Shown: positions 24,037-31,926 of the stretch, in pieces
How the letters are laid out: the number at the start of each line of letters is the position of its first letter
How positions within the stretch are numbered: the first letter of the stretch is position 1
Assembly (NCBI GenBank): GCA_028818855.1
Contig: JAPPMY010000289.1
Coordinates: 1-35,820 of the forward strand
From: Rhodospirillales bacterium
GTDB lineage: Bacteria > Pseudomonadota > Alphaproteobacteria > UBA828
Direction: 5' to 3'
DNA length: 35,820 nucleotides
Translations under genes and position numbers: made by a program
Notes under the pieces: generated by a model
Told to the model about the DNA's origin: nothing
The model's input: only the letters and a program-made list of their open reading frames with translations
The model's database searches: none

Positions 24037-24747
24037 CTACCAGGGCAGCTCCCTGCCGTCGTACTGGTAGAAGCACCCGGTCTGTTCCGCGCCGTAGTTC
24101 GCCACCACCCGGCGGATCCCTGCGATGCTGTCCACCTTGTTGACCGGCGCGTCGGGCCCGCCCATGTCGGTCACCACCCAGCCGGGATGCACCGCGATCG
24201 TGCGCACGCCGCGCGGCGCGAGATCGATGGAGAGCCCCTTCACCAGCAGGTTCAGCGCCGCCTTGCTGGAGCGGTAGGGATAGAGCCCGCCGTCGGCAAG
24301 CTCCGTGATGCAGCCCATGTGCGTCGACATGAAGAAGAGCAGCTTCAGGTCGCTCGCGGCCACGTGGTCCACGAACGCTTCCGTCACGCGGAGCGGCGCC
24401 ATGGTGTTGATCTCGTGCACCTCGCGCCAGGCGTCGTAGTCGACGCTGCCGAAGGCGGCCGGCGTCATGTTCTCGATCTTGCAGCCGAGCAGGCCGGCGT
24501 TGTTCACCAGCATGTCGATGGGCGTGCCGCGGAACTCGTCCGCGAGCGCCCGGACCTCCTCCGGCTTGCTCACGTCCAGCGTGTGCAGCGTGATGAGCCC
24601 GCCCGAGCCTTCGGCGAGCGCGGCAAGGTCGGCCGCCGTCTCCGGCGTGCGGCAGCAGGCGTAGATGCGCCAGCCGTCGCCCACGAATTGGCGTACCATC
24701 TCAAGGCCGAGCCCTCTGCTCGCACCGGTGACCATCATCGACGGCAT
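24037..24747 (-). CDS. Short-chain dehydrogenase/reductase
   Basis: A 236-residue classical SDR. The cofactor motif TGASRGLG is at 7-14, NNAG at 82-85, S141 precedes the active-site YxxxK at Y158-K162 (YPYRSSK), and HPGWVVTDMGG follows strand 6. The Arg-rich region after strand 2 (ACCRTPE) favours NADPH. It resembles CsgA/sniffer-type SDRs of unknown substrate. It is the first gene of the leftward SDR-glnT run, and the long repeat-bearing gap lies upstream, so its promoter should be in 24750-25000, although no clear -35/-10 pair was found there. Confidence 0.86.
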   Translation of the reverse strand: MPSMMVTGASRGLGLEMVRQFVGDGWRIYACCRTPETAADLAALAEGSGGLITLHTLDVSKPEEVRALADEFRGTPIDMLVNNAGLLGCKIENMTPAAFGSVDYDAWREVHEINTMAPLRVTEAFVDHVAASDLKLLFFMSTHMGCITELADGGLYPYRSSKAALNLLVKGLSIDLAPRGVRTIAVHPGWVVTDMGGPDAPVNKVDSIAGIRRVVANYGAEQTGCFYQYDGRELPW

Positions 24748-25020
24748 CGCTCAGGCCCTCCCCTTGCCTCGGAGCAGCGGCAGAATAGCGGACGCGCCGC
24801 CGCCGGCAAGGGCGAAGCCCGGCGGGTGGAACCCTGCGAGCCGAGCCCTGTAGGCGGAGCCGGGCGCGCGGCGCCCCGCGGTCCGGGCCGCCTCCCCGCG
24901 GCCCGGCGTCCGGCGCACGGGACATCTCTTGCGGCCTGCCCCGGTTCGACGCGGCGCGGCCCGGCCCGGCACGGTTCATGGCGGGGAGTGGTGAGACAGG
25001 CTGCAGGGTGTCTTTTTGGT

Positions 25021-25144
25021 GAGATAAACCGAGATAAGCCGAGATAAACCGAGATAAACCGAGACAAGGTGAGATAAACCGAGACGGATGAGCCGAGACA
25101 AAGTGAGACAAGGTGAGACAAGCCGGGACAAGGTGAGACACGGC
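25021..25144. repeat. 10-bp tandem repeat array
   Basis: Units of consensus GAGATAAACC / GAGACAAGGT repeat head to tail. Six are in exact 10-bp register at 25021-25080. A 14-base interruption follows at 25081-25094, then five more degenerate units at 25095-25144. GAGAY-AA is conserved; the last three bases alternate among ACC, GCC, GGT and AGT. A stray unit (GTGAGACAGG) is at 24991. The array is AT-rich amid very GC-rich DNA. The period is close to one helical turn, so all units face the same side of the DNA. Confidence 0.85.
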
Positions 25145-25380
25145 TGGACGAGACCAGGCGTCCCCTGCACGGCGCGCGCGGCCGCCCCAGGCGCGGCTGC
25201 CGGCGGCGGGAAGCCCGGCCCGGCACGCCGCACGACGCGCCCGCACTGCGCCCGCACCACGTCGGCCACCGGATCGGACTCGCTGGAAGGCCGCACATCG
25301 CATTCCGCCATTCTCCCCCCACCGCCCGCGGCCTGTGCACCGCACGATGGTCAGGGGCGCCGCCGAGAGTCCCTCCCCTC

Positions 25381-25485
25381 CTCACCGGGGAGCATTCCCT
25401 CTCCTCCCTGCCGAGGAGTATCCCCTCTCCCCCTCATCGGGGAGCATTCCCTCTCCTCCCCACCGGGGAGGAGAGGGCTAGGGTG
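25381..25485. repeat. CCCTCTCC/GGGGAG intergenic repeat array
   Basis: About 3.5 units of roughly 27 bases share CACCGGGGAGCATTCCCTCT; GGGGAGCATTCCCTCTCC occurs twice, with a diverged copy between. The last unit ends in GGGGAGGAGAGGGCTAGGGT, a sequence widespread between genes in Proteobacteria. Opposing CCCTCTCC and GGAGAGGG allow strong hairpins. Confidence 0.7.
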
Positions 25486-25540
25486 AGGTGGGGGCTTTCG
25501 CCCTCGCACTACGGGCGGACCGTCATGCGTTCACCGCCCA

Positions 25541-25569
25541 TTGCCGCCGCCGCCCGCCTTGCCTATGGT
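25541..25569 (+). promoter_or_regulatory. Putative promoter of tRNA-Arg(CCG)
   Basis: TTGCCG at 25541-25546 and TATGGT at 25564-25569 are separated by 17 bases and end 22 bases before the tRNA. This gives a plausible housekeeping promoter with a short leader. Confidence 0.4.
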
Positions 25570-25591
25570 GCGCGCCAACGGACCGCCCAGA

Positions 25592-25669
<78 letters not shown>

Positions 25670-25715
25670 TCTTTTCAATGGCTTAGCAGCCTGCCCCTTC
25701 CCGCCATAGTGTGGA

Positions 25716-25741
25716 ATAACTGCCCCATGGGGCGGAAACCC
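25716..25741. repeat. Left subterminal repeat with 12-bp palindrome
   Basis: Bases 25716-25741 match 35667-35692 with a single mismatch. At the centre is the perfect palindrome GCCCCATGGGGC (25722-25733). It lies 46 bases inside attL. A repeat near both ends of an integrated element suggests arm-type binding sites for its integrase or excisionase. Confidence 0.65.
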
Positions 25742-26249
25742 CACATTCGGCCGGCGATGTGCGTGCAACCTGTCGAGATTCTCGGGGAGGGCTGGCGGAC
25801 GGAGGGTTGACACGCGGGGTGCCGACCCCGCCGCCCGCTCCGACGCGAGAGCGCCGATCTTGGTGACACAAGGGAGGCTAGGCACCGGGGGGCGGGAGGT
25901 CAATGGCTTACCGGGGGATTCGTCAAAGGCCGGCCCGAGACCGAGACCGTCAAAGCGAAAGCGCATGCGCAAGCTGCAATCGTGGATATCAGCCAAGACC
26001 CAGGAACGGTGAGGCGAGATGGCCAGGGGAGAGCGGGTGACGAGGCGGATGGCTCCCGTCCAAGCAACTCCCAGCCGTGGGCGAGCTGATGGGCTCATAT
26101 CTCCCAACGCCACGGCCGCCGCAAGCGACCGTCCGGCTCCGGTCGGCAGTCCCCGGCGCAAGGTCTACCTCGCCCGGCGGGGATAGACCTTCACGCCTCC
26201 GCTCCCGCCCTCACCCATCGGCAGGGACACACAACAGAAGGAGATGACC
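25742..26249. other. Left end of the element without a recognised gene
   Basis: About 500 bases between the left subterminal repeat and the first translation signals. No open frame here looks like a protein, and the leftward frame 25523-26161 is antisense readthrough of the tRNA. A TTGACA at 25807 has no matching -10. There is a GCGCATGCGC palindrome near 25960. The promoter of the packaging/capsid operon should lie here or just downstream, but I could not place it. Confidence 0.5.
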
Positions 26250-26379
26250 ATGACCGCACTGGTAGCGCCATTCGTCGTGGACTTCGGCGAACTTCGATGC
26301 CTGGTTGCGTGAGGGTGATCGTGTGTGGCTGCAGGTGGAGTGCAAAGTCACGCTGTACGGCGTTGGCAGGCCAAGCTGA
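26250..26379 (+). pseudogene. Possible frame-broken small gene ahead of the terminase
   Basis: The ATG at 26250 has a very good ribosome site (AGAAGGAG, five bases before it) and opens MTALVAPFVVDFGELRCLVA, then stops after 20 codons. In the neighbouring frame the sequence continues as NFDAWLREGDRVWLQVECKV to a stop at 26377-26379, which reads more like a real protein than the first frame's end. A one-base change near 26294 could have broken a gene of about 43 codons. It could instead be a genuine 20-residue leader peptide. Function is unknown. Confidence 0.25.
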
Positions 26380-26438
26380 GGCCACGATGGCACCGCCCAC
26401 CCGTCGCTGGGGGGCGTAGGGCGTGTTGGGACGTGCCG

Positions 26439-27947
26439 ATGACACAAACACGAGCGCTTGAGCGTTACCTGGGCGGGCTCGAAGTCTCGCAGGGGCGGCA
26501 CGCGGGGCAGCCATTCGCGCTCCTGCCCTGGGAGCGGCGCTTTGTGCGGCGCGCCTTCGCACCGGGGGTGAAGTCTGCGGCGCTTGCCATCGCCAGGGGC
26601 AACGGCAAGACGACTCTCGTGGCCGGGGTTGCGTGCGCCTACCTGGACGGGCCGATGGTCGAGCAGCGCGGGGAGGTGGTGATCGTCGCCAGTGCGTTCT
26701 CGCAGGCGCGCATTGCCTTTGAGCACGTCCTGGCGTTCCTCGACCCTCGCGACGATCCGCGCCGGTGGCGAATACAGGACAGCGCGAATACGGCCACGGT
26801 CGAAGACAGGCGGACGGGGGCGCGGGTGCGGTGCATCGGGTCCGATCCGCGCCGGGCGCACGGGCTGGCGCCGGTGCTCGTGCTGGCCGATGAACCAGCC
26901 CAGTGGCCGCACACAAGCCGGGACGCGATGCTGAGCGCGCTCGCGACGGCACGGGGCAAGATAACAGGGAGCCGGCTTGTAGCGCTCGGCACGCGGCCGG
27001 CGGACTCGGAACACTGGTTCTCCCGGATACTGGCGGGGGGTGCGGACTACTCCCAGCAGCACGCGGCCCGGCCGGACGATCCGCCGTTCCGCGTGCGGAC
27101 GTGGCGCCGTGCCAATCCGTCACTCGACCATATGCCGGACCTACTAGGCGTGATCCGCGATGAGGCGAGGGCAGCGAAGTCGGACCCGGCCCTGTTGCCG
27201 AGCTTCAAAGCGCTACGGCTCAACATGGGCGTGGCCGATATCGAGACCGCGATGCTGTTGGATGCGGCGACGTGGCAGCGGATCGAGGCACCAGACCGCC
27301 CCCTGGCGAGCGGAGAGCACGCGCTGGCGCTCGACCTGGGCGACGGGGCGGCCATGAGTGCTGCGGCAGGCTACTGGCCGTCCACGGGGCGCCTGGAGGC
27401 GCTGGCGGCCTTCCCAGCGGTGCCGGACCTTGCCGAGCGTGGACTCCGCGATGGCGTGGGCAGGCTCTATCTCGACATGGCGAGGCGCGGGGAGTTGGTC
27501 GTGACGCCAGGGCGGGCGGTGTCGGTCGAGACGCTGTTGCTTGAAGTGCTCGACCGATGGGGCCGGCCGGCTGCCATCGTCGCCGACCGCTACCGGGAGA
27601 CGGACCTGCGGCAAGCGCTCGACCGAGCCGGCTTCCCCCAAGCCGCGTTCACGGTACGCGGGATGGGCTTCAAGGATGGGGCCGAAGACGTGAGGCTGTT
27701 CCGGCGTGCCTGTCTTGAGGGCAAGGTTGCGCCCGGCCGGTCACTGCTGCTCCGCGCTGCCCTAGCCGAAGCCCGGACGGTCGCGGACCCCGCCGGCAAT
27801 GAGAAGCTGGCGAAGGGCGTAGAGGGCCGGCGCCGGCGCCGTGCGCGCGACGATGCGGCTGCGGCGACCATCCTAGCAGTCGCCGAAGGCGTGCGGCGTG
27901 GCGACCGGCCGCCTAGGCGGTGGCGCTATGCAGGTACGGCCGGGTAA
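26439..27947 (+). CDS. terL: Phage terminase large subunit
   Basis: A 502-residue DNA-packaging motor. The ATPase half shows a Walker A-like IARGNGKTT (51-59), Walker B PVLVLADE with D151-E152, and the coupling motif VALGTRP (181-187). The RNase H-like nuclease half shows HALALDLGDGA with D299, AAIVADRYRE with D383, and a late DDAAAA acid pair. Full family length. The start is ATG 26439; in-frame sequence upstream to 26325 is less protein-like. In a satellite it would cut and pump the element's own DNA into heads made by the downstream genes. No small terminase lies immediately upstream, where phages usually keep it. Confidence 0.9.
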   Translation: MTQTRALERYLGGLEVSQGRHAGQPFALLPWERRFVRRAFAPGVKSAALAIARGNGKTTLVAGVACAYLDGPMVEQRGEVVIVASAFSQARIAFEHVLAFLDPRDDPRRWRIQDSANTATVEDRRTGARVRCIGSDPRRAHGLAPVLVLADEPAQWPHTSRDAMLSALATARGKITGSRLVALGTRPADSEHWFSRILAGGADYSQQHAARPDDPPFRVRTWRRANPSLDHMPDLLGVIRDEARAAKSDPALLPSFKALRLNMGVADIETAMLLDAATWQRIEAPDRPLASGEHALALDLGDGAAMSAAAGYWPSTGRLEALAAFPAVPDLAERGLRDGVGRLYLDMARRGELVVTPGRAVSVETLLLEVLDRWGRPAAIVADRYRETDLRQALDRAGFPQAAFTVRGMGFKDGAEDVRLFRRACLEGKVAPGRSLLLRAALAEARTVADPAGNEKLAKGVEGRRRRRARDDAAAATILAVAEGVRRGDRPPRRWRYAGTAG

Positions 27948-27976
27948 GTGCTTGCCATCGTTAGTCGCCTTCTTGC

Positions 27977-28005
27977 TTGACAATGGTCCCACCACCACAG
28001 CTAGA
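27977..28005 (+). promoter_or_regulatory. Possible promoter for the DUF4145 cargo gene
   Basis: TTGACA (27977-27982) is a perfect -35 match, with GCTAGA 17 bases further on at 28000-28005. It lies in the 210-base gap between terL and the cargo gene and would give a leader of about 145 bases. The weak -10 keeps this tentative. Confidence 0.25.
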
Positions 28006-28157
28006 AGATGAGAGCCTGCCACATCCATCTGCACGCTGACCCTCAGACAGTCTTCGAGCGCAACGGCTAGCGCAGACCCAAGCAGCGCACGCGCTTCGCG
28101 CGACGTGGGTTGTTCAACGGGCGGGGACGACGGAGTTAGAAGGACAAGGTTGTAGAA

Positions 28158-28910
28158 ATGAATCAAGCGCCCCCATCAATCGATGAAACCGCCTTCGACT
28201 GCCCTCACTGTGGGGCGTTTGCTCAGCAAACTTGGTCTTCACTGGCAGCAAGTTCAGATTTCATTAGAGACGGACTTCCCATGAGGCATCCTGTTTGGGG
28301 TGATAGACTAGATAATCATCCCGAAATTCACGACGCCATCGTGGAGGGGTTTCCTGCCCTAGATTCTGATCTTAGACAAGGACAAATTAAGACATTGTAT
28401 CGGGCATTTGCTTCTAGCTGTTTTCGTTGCGGAAGAGTTGCCATTTGGATAAATGACCGACTGACTTATCCGCAAAGTCTAACCGCTCCTCCAGCAAACC
28501 CCGACCTAACGGACGAAATCCGCGAAGACTACGACGAAGCCAGCAGTATTTTGGATCTCTCACCCAGAGGAGCGGCGGCACTTCTCCGACTTTGTATTCA
28601 AAAGATTTGCAAACATCTCGGGCAAGAAGGGGAGAACGTTAACGATGACATCGCCGCACTGGTTTCAGAAGGTCTAGGCCAGCACATCCAACAGGCCCTG
28701 GATACAGTGAGGGTGATTGGGAACAATGCAGTTCATCCGGGCCAAATAGATCTTCGTGATGACAGGGCAACTGCCCTTAGTTTGTTTACATTTGTGAACT
28801 TGATTGCAGACAGGATGATTTCCGAGCCTAAGCGAATCGAAGAAGCCTACAATAGCTTACCTCAAGGTGCGCTGGATGCGATAAGAAAACGCGATGCCCC
28901 TAATGGGTGA
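28158..28910 (+). CDS. DUF4145 domain protein; low-GC cargo gene
   Basis: A 250-residue protein with an N-terminal zinc-ribbon-like pair of motifs (CPHC at 15-18, CFRC at 88-91) and a C-terminal DUF4145 domain: SPRGAAALLRLCIQKICKHLG (135-155), then IQQALDTVRVIGNNAVHPGQ (177-196). DUF4145 domains are helical and often occur in restriction enzymes and defence proteins. Here R185 and H193 are seven residues apart, longer than the HEPN RNase Rx4-6H motif, so RNase activity is not claimed. By eye the gene is close to half AT, and uses codons such as TTA, AGA and ATA that its neighbours avoid. It was probably acquired separately. Its place in the packaging block marks it as accessory cargo, possibly anti-phage. 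Confidence 0.8.
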   Translation: MNQAPPSIDETAFDCPHCGAFAQQTWSSLAASSDFIRDGLPMRHPVWGDRLDNHPEIHDAIVEGFPALDSDLRQGQIKTLYRAFASSCFRCGRVAIWINDRLTYPQSLTAPPANPDLTDEIREDYDEASSILDLSPRGAAALLRLCIQKICKHLGQEGENVNDDIAALVSEGLGQHIQQALDTVRVIGNNAVHPGQIDLRDDRATALSLFTFVNLIADRMISEPKRIEEAYNSLPQGALDAIRKRDAPNG

Positions 28911-28967
28911 AGAGACCCCTTCTTCGCACAGGCGACCATTCGGGAAATCGATCTAGCAACGGAGGAA

Positions 28968-29252
28968 ATGAGTAATCACCACCTCCGCCTTCATACGAGC
29001 CGTTGGCAGGCCATCCGCCGTGATGTCTTCCAGCGCGACGGCTGGCGGTGCGTCATGTGCGGTCGGGCCGGGCGCCTGGAGTGCGACCATATCATCCCGC
29101 TTGAGCGGGAGCCGGGGCAGGACCCCTACGACCCCCACGGGCTACAGGCCTTGTGCCGGTCCTGCCACATAGCGAAGACGGCGGTCGAAAATCGGCGGCC
29201 GCTCACGCCGGCCGAGGAAAGATGGCGCGCCTTGGTCGCGGATATGCTATAA
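28968..29252 (+). CDS. HNH endonuclease
   Basis: A 94-residue HNH nuclease with the N-terminal SRWQAIRRDVFQRDGWRC helix, zinc cysteines C28/C31 and C63/C66, and the catalytic DH at 40-41 (ECDHIIPL). CRSCH closes the motif. The middle Asn of the usual NLQxLC is Gly here (HGLQALC), which should be noted because that residue positions the metal loop. Small HNH proteins next to terminase genes are common in HK97-type phages and are needed for packaging-linked DNA cleavage. It follows the DUF4145 gene by 57 bases and precedes the capsid gene by 92 bases. Confidence 0.88.
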   Translation: MSNHHLRLHTSRWQAIRRDVFQRDGWRCVMCGRAGRLECDHIIPLEREPGQDPYDPHGLQALCRSCHIAKTAVENRRPLTPAEERWRALVADML

Positions 29253-29344
29253 GCGGCTGGCCGGATTGAGGCAGACCCCGGCCGACCCCGTACAATCGAG
29301 ACGGCTCCCGCATAGCCATGCCGACCTAGTGGCGAGGCTATGAC

Positions 29345-30622
29345 GTGACCAAAGCACAGGCCGCCCTTCGCGCCGCGCGCGAAGCGAAATCGCAGAACAG
29401 GCAGCGGCTCGCCGAAATCGGCCTCATGGCCGAGGCGGACGTGACCGACGAAATCCGCGCCGAGCAGGACCGCCTGGAGGCGGCCGTGCCGGACCTGGAG
29501 CGCCGCGAGCGCGCGGCGCAGGTAGCAGTGGACAATGAGGAAGCCGAGCAGCGCGCGGCCGGCGACGCGGCCCGCCAGCCGGAAGGCGACGCCGAGGACC
29601 GCGAGCGCGCCGAGCTTCGCCGCAAGGTGCGGCTGTCCGGCTACGTGACGGCCGCAGTCGAGCAACGCGCGGCGGACGGCGCCGAAGCTGAGTACAACGC
29701 GGCGCTCGGCATCGCCGGCAACCGCTTTCCGTTGTCCCTGCTTGCGCCCCCGGTCGAGGAACGCGCCACCACGGACACGAACACCACGACCACGCCGCGC
29801 CGATGGCTCGACCGGCTCTTTGCCGGCAGCGCAGCGGATCATCTGGGCATCACGATGGAGTCGGTGCCGGCTGGCGAAGCGAGCTTCCCTGTGACCACGG
29901 CGGGCGCGTCCGCTGCGCAGCGCGGGCGAAGCGAAGCCGCTGCGGATGCGGCGTGGACGCTCGGCATTACCGAGCTAAAGCCGACCCGCAATGCCGTCCG
30001 GCTGGTGTTCAACGTCGAAGACGCGGCGCGCATTCCGGGCCTGGAGTCGGCGCTGACCCGCGACCTACGGATGGCGCTTGCCGAGGGCGTCGATAGGGCG
30101 ATTTTCCTGGGCGATGACGGCGCGAACGAGAACGCCGCCGACATCACCGGCCTACAGACGGCCACGGGCGTCACCGAGGCAACCGTCACGCAAGCCAACA
30201 AAGTGAAGGGACCGGAAACGCTCACCGCCTTTACGGGCTTGGTAGACGGCATCCATGCCGGGGGCCTGGGCGATCTGAACGTGGTGGCGGCCATCGGCGC
30301 ATGGCGCTTGTGGGAGTCGACCATCATCAACAGCGCGGCAGACAACATGACGCTGGCGGCCTTCCTTCGGGAAGCGGGGCTGTCGTGGTCGGCGCGGGGC
30401 GAGATCGAGGCGGCCACCGGCAACGGCAAGTTCGGGGCCTTCATCGGCCGGCGCATGGGCATCGACGGCGCGGGCGTGGCGGCTGTCTGGGAAGCGGGCG
30501 AACTGATCCGCGACCCGTACAGCGGGGCCGGCAAGGGCGAGGTCGCGCTGACCTTGTGCTACTTGTGGGCCTTCGGGCTGCCCCGCGCGTCCAACTTCGC
30601 CCGGCTGAAATTCGTTACCTGA
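29345..30622 (+). CDS. HK97-fold major capsid protein
   Basis: A 425-residue capsid protein. Residues 1-110 form a charged coiled coil (AALRAAREAKSQNRQRLAEI, then DRLEAAVPDLERRERAAQVAVDNEEAEQRAA), the delta/scaffold domain that the prohead protease removes. The HK97-like shell domain follows: DHLGITMESVPAGEASFPVTTAG, LEIT-like helix ALTRDLRMALAEGVDRAIFLGDD, and GAFIGRRMGIDGAGVAAVWEAGELIRDPYSGA. The start is GTG 29345 with GCGAGG upstream; the ATG five bases earlier stops after two codons. Only 3 bases separate it from the protease. Identity rests on domain pattern plus neighbours. Confidence 0.85.
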   Translation: MTKAQAALRAAREAKSQNRQRLAEIGLMAEADVTDEIRAEQDRLEAAVPDLERRERAAQVAVDNEEAEQRAAGDAARQPEGDAEDRERAELRRKVRLSGYVTAAVEQRAADGAEAEYNAALGIAGNRFPLSLLAPPVEERATTDTNTTTTPRRWLDRLFAGSAADHLGITMESVPAGEASFPVTTAGASAAQRGRSEAAADAAWTLGITELKPTRNAVRLVFNVEDAARIPGLESALTRDLRMALAEGVDRAIFLGDDGANENAADITGLQTATGVTEATVTQANKVKGPETLTAFTGLVDGIHAGGLGDLNVVAAIGAWRLWESTIINSAADNMTLAAFLREAGLSWSARGEIEAATGNGKFGAFIGRRMGIDGAGVAAVWEAGELIRDPYSGAGKGEVALTLCYLWAFGLPRASNFARLKFVT

Positions 30623-30625
30623 GCC

Positions 30626-31573
30626 ATGGCCGAGCGCCGGCATGTCGGCGAGGTCAGGGCCGAGGGCCGGCGGCTCTCTGGCACGGTCATGGCTTACGGC
30701 GACGTTTCGCCGTCGCACCGGGAACGGTTCGAGCCGCGCAGCCTGCGGCTTGCCGAGGCCGTCCACTTGGACCTGCATCATGACGCCTTGCGGGCCGTCG
30801 CCTGGCATCCTGGCGGCGGCCTGGAACTGCGCCAGGACGACAAGGCACTGCGCATGATCGCGGAGCTTCCGCCCATCCCTGCGGCGGACGCGGCGCTTGA
30901 CCAAGTGCGGAGCGGCCGGACCACGGGCCTTAGTGTGGAATTTCGCGCGACGAAGGAGCGGCGGGAAGGCGGCTTGCGGGTGATCGAGGCGGCCGTGCTG
31001 AGCGGCATCGGCATCGTACGCAGCCCGTCCTACCATCAAAGCCAGGTGGAGGCGCGGCGCCGGTCTGGCCGGACCATGCGTGCCACCATCCCGGCGGATG
31101 CTGAGGTCGAATGCCGCTGTTCCGGGGTGGAGTGCAAATTCGCGCGGGTGACGGGCGAAGCGATGCAGGACGCCTTCGACCAAGCGTTTCGGCAATTCGA
31201 GCGGGAAGTGATCGCGGGCTTTGGCGGCTACGACATGCCGCTTGCCAGCGCATCGGCCGGCACCCTGCGGGGCCGTATCAACGGGGATGGTGACGGGGAA
31301 GTGGAAATCGACCTGCCCGACGATACCAACGGGGCGGCGACGGTGGCAGCGCACGACGCGGCGGGCGTGATCGTGCGGCCTCATATCGATTCACAGGACG
31401 CGGAGTCGACCATCGAAGGCGAGACCCGCATCTATACGCGGGCGCCCATCCGGGCGTTCCTCGTGTCGGCGACGGACGCGCGCCGGGGCTGGCCGGCGCC
31501 GCAGCTGGTGGCGACGCCGGAGGAACTAGCGGCGGCCACGGCACCACGGCGGAGGCGGCGGGTATGGCTGTAG
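30626..31573 (+). CDS. HK97-family prohead protease with C-terminal extension
   Basis: A 315-residue protein. The first 150 residues match the U35 prohead protease: GTVMAYGDVSPSHRERFEPRSL, the His region HLDLHHDALRAVAW (H51/H52), and the Ser region TTGLSVEFRA (S103), ending in a conserved GIGIVRSPSYHQSQVE. It would cleave the capsid scaffold domain during head maturation. The remaining 165 residues are an extension with a short cysteine cluster (ECRCSGVECKFARV, about 161-174) and an acidic, Gly/Asp-rich stretch. In phages the protease normally comes before the capsid gene; here it comes after. It overlaps the next gene by 10 bases. Confidence 0.82.
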   Translation: MAERRHVGEVRAEGRRLSGTVMAYGDVSPSHRERFEPRSLRLAEAVHLDLHHDALRAVAWHPGGGLELRQDDKALRMIAELPPIPAADAALDQVRSGRTTGLSVEFRATKERREGGLRVIEAAVLSGIGIVRSPSYHQSQVEARRRSGRTMRATIPADAEVECRCSGVECKFARVTGEAMQDAFDQAFRQFEREVIAGFGGYDMPLASASAGTLRGRINGDGDGEVEIDLPDDTNGAATVAAHDAAGVIVRPHIDSQDAESTIEGETRIYTRAPIRAFLVSATDARRGWPAPQLVATPEELAAATAPRRRRRVWL

Positions 31574-31926
31574 CTGCTCTGTCGCCCTGGCCGGCCAGCA
31601 CCGCGACGGTCTCCCTTGCGGCCGCGCGGGCGTGTTTGCGGGCAGAGCTTGGCGACATGGACGACTCGAGGCTCGACCGGCTGGGCTCGACCGCAGCGGC
31701 CCTTGTCGAGCGCTACGCGCCAAACGCGCCGCAACCGGTCAAGAATGAGGCAACAATCCGGTGCGCCGGATGGCTGCATGAGCAACCGGGCGCGTCGATC
31801 CGTTCCGAGCGGGTGGGCGACATCGACACCGCCTATGCAACGGGCAGCCTGTCGGCGCTGCGGCACTCCGGGGCCATGGCGCTGCTAAGCCCGTGGAAGG
31901 TGCGCCGGGCGGGGGCAATCGGATGA
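31564..31926 (+). CDS. Head-tail connector protein (HK97 gp6-like)
   Basis: A 120-residue helical adaptor. TAAALVERYAPNAPQPVKNEATIRCAGWLHEQP and SGAMALLSPWKVRRAG are the pattern of gp6-like connectors, which form a ring under the portal after packaging. The ATG overlaps the protease stop by 10 bases and the stop overlaps the next ATG (ATGA), so the head genes are translationally coupled. A connector kept in an element without tail genes implies that heads are finished so that a tail made elsewhere can attach. Confidence 0.8.
   Translation: MAVAALSPWPASTATVSLAAARACLRAELGDMDDSRLDRLGSTAAALVERYAPNAPQPVKNEATIRCAGWLHEQPGASIRSERVGDIDTAYATGSLSALRHSGAMALLSPWKVRRAGAIG

Larger units (their letters stand above)
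24748..25540. other. Long intergenic region with two repeat arrays
   Basis: This stretch between the SDR gene and the tRNA promoter has no convincing gene. The first 270 bases are extremely GC-rich with overlapping short inverted repeats (GGCCCGGC-type). A 10-bp tandem array and a CCCTCTCC-type array follow. Several leftward open frames cross it only because the repeats contain no stop in any leftward frame; their predicted proteins look low-complexity and match no family I know. Confidence 0.7.

Noticed and set aside
25021..25144. Possibility that the repeats are a CRISPR array.
   Set aside because: Units are 10 bases, contiguous and without spacers, and no cas gene is in the window.
24701..25385. 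Overlapping leftward frames of about 200 codons across the tandem array, with periodic Leu/Ser/Tyr-rich peptides.
   Set aside because: The 10-bp unit contains no stop in any leftward frame, so all three stay open; there is no ribosome site or family resemblance.
25807..25835. TTGACA as the promoter of the element's left operon.
   Set aside because: The DNA at the expected -10 position is CCGCCCGC-like, with no resemblance to TATAAT.
27873..28166. Leftward 97-codon frame between terL and the DUF4145 gene.
   Set aside because: It overlaps terL by 75 bases and is the only opposite-strand candidate in the element; no motif or good start signal.
29345..30622. Encapsulin rather than phage capsid.
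   Set aside because: It has a scaffold-like coiled coil and is flanked by protease, connectors, portal and terminase, none of which accompany encapsulins.
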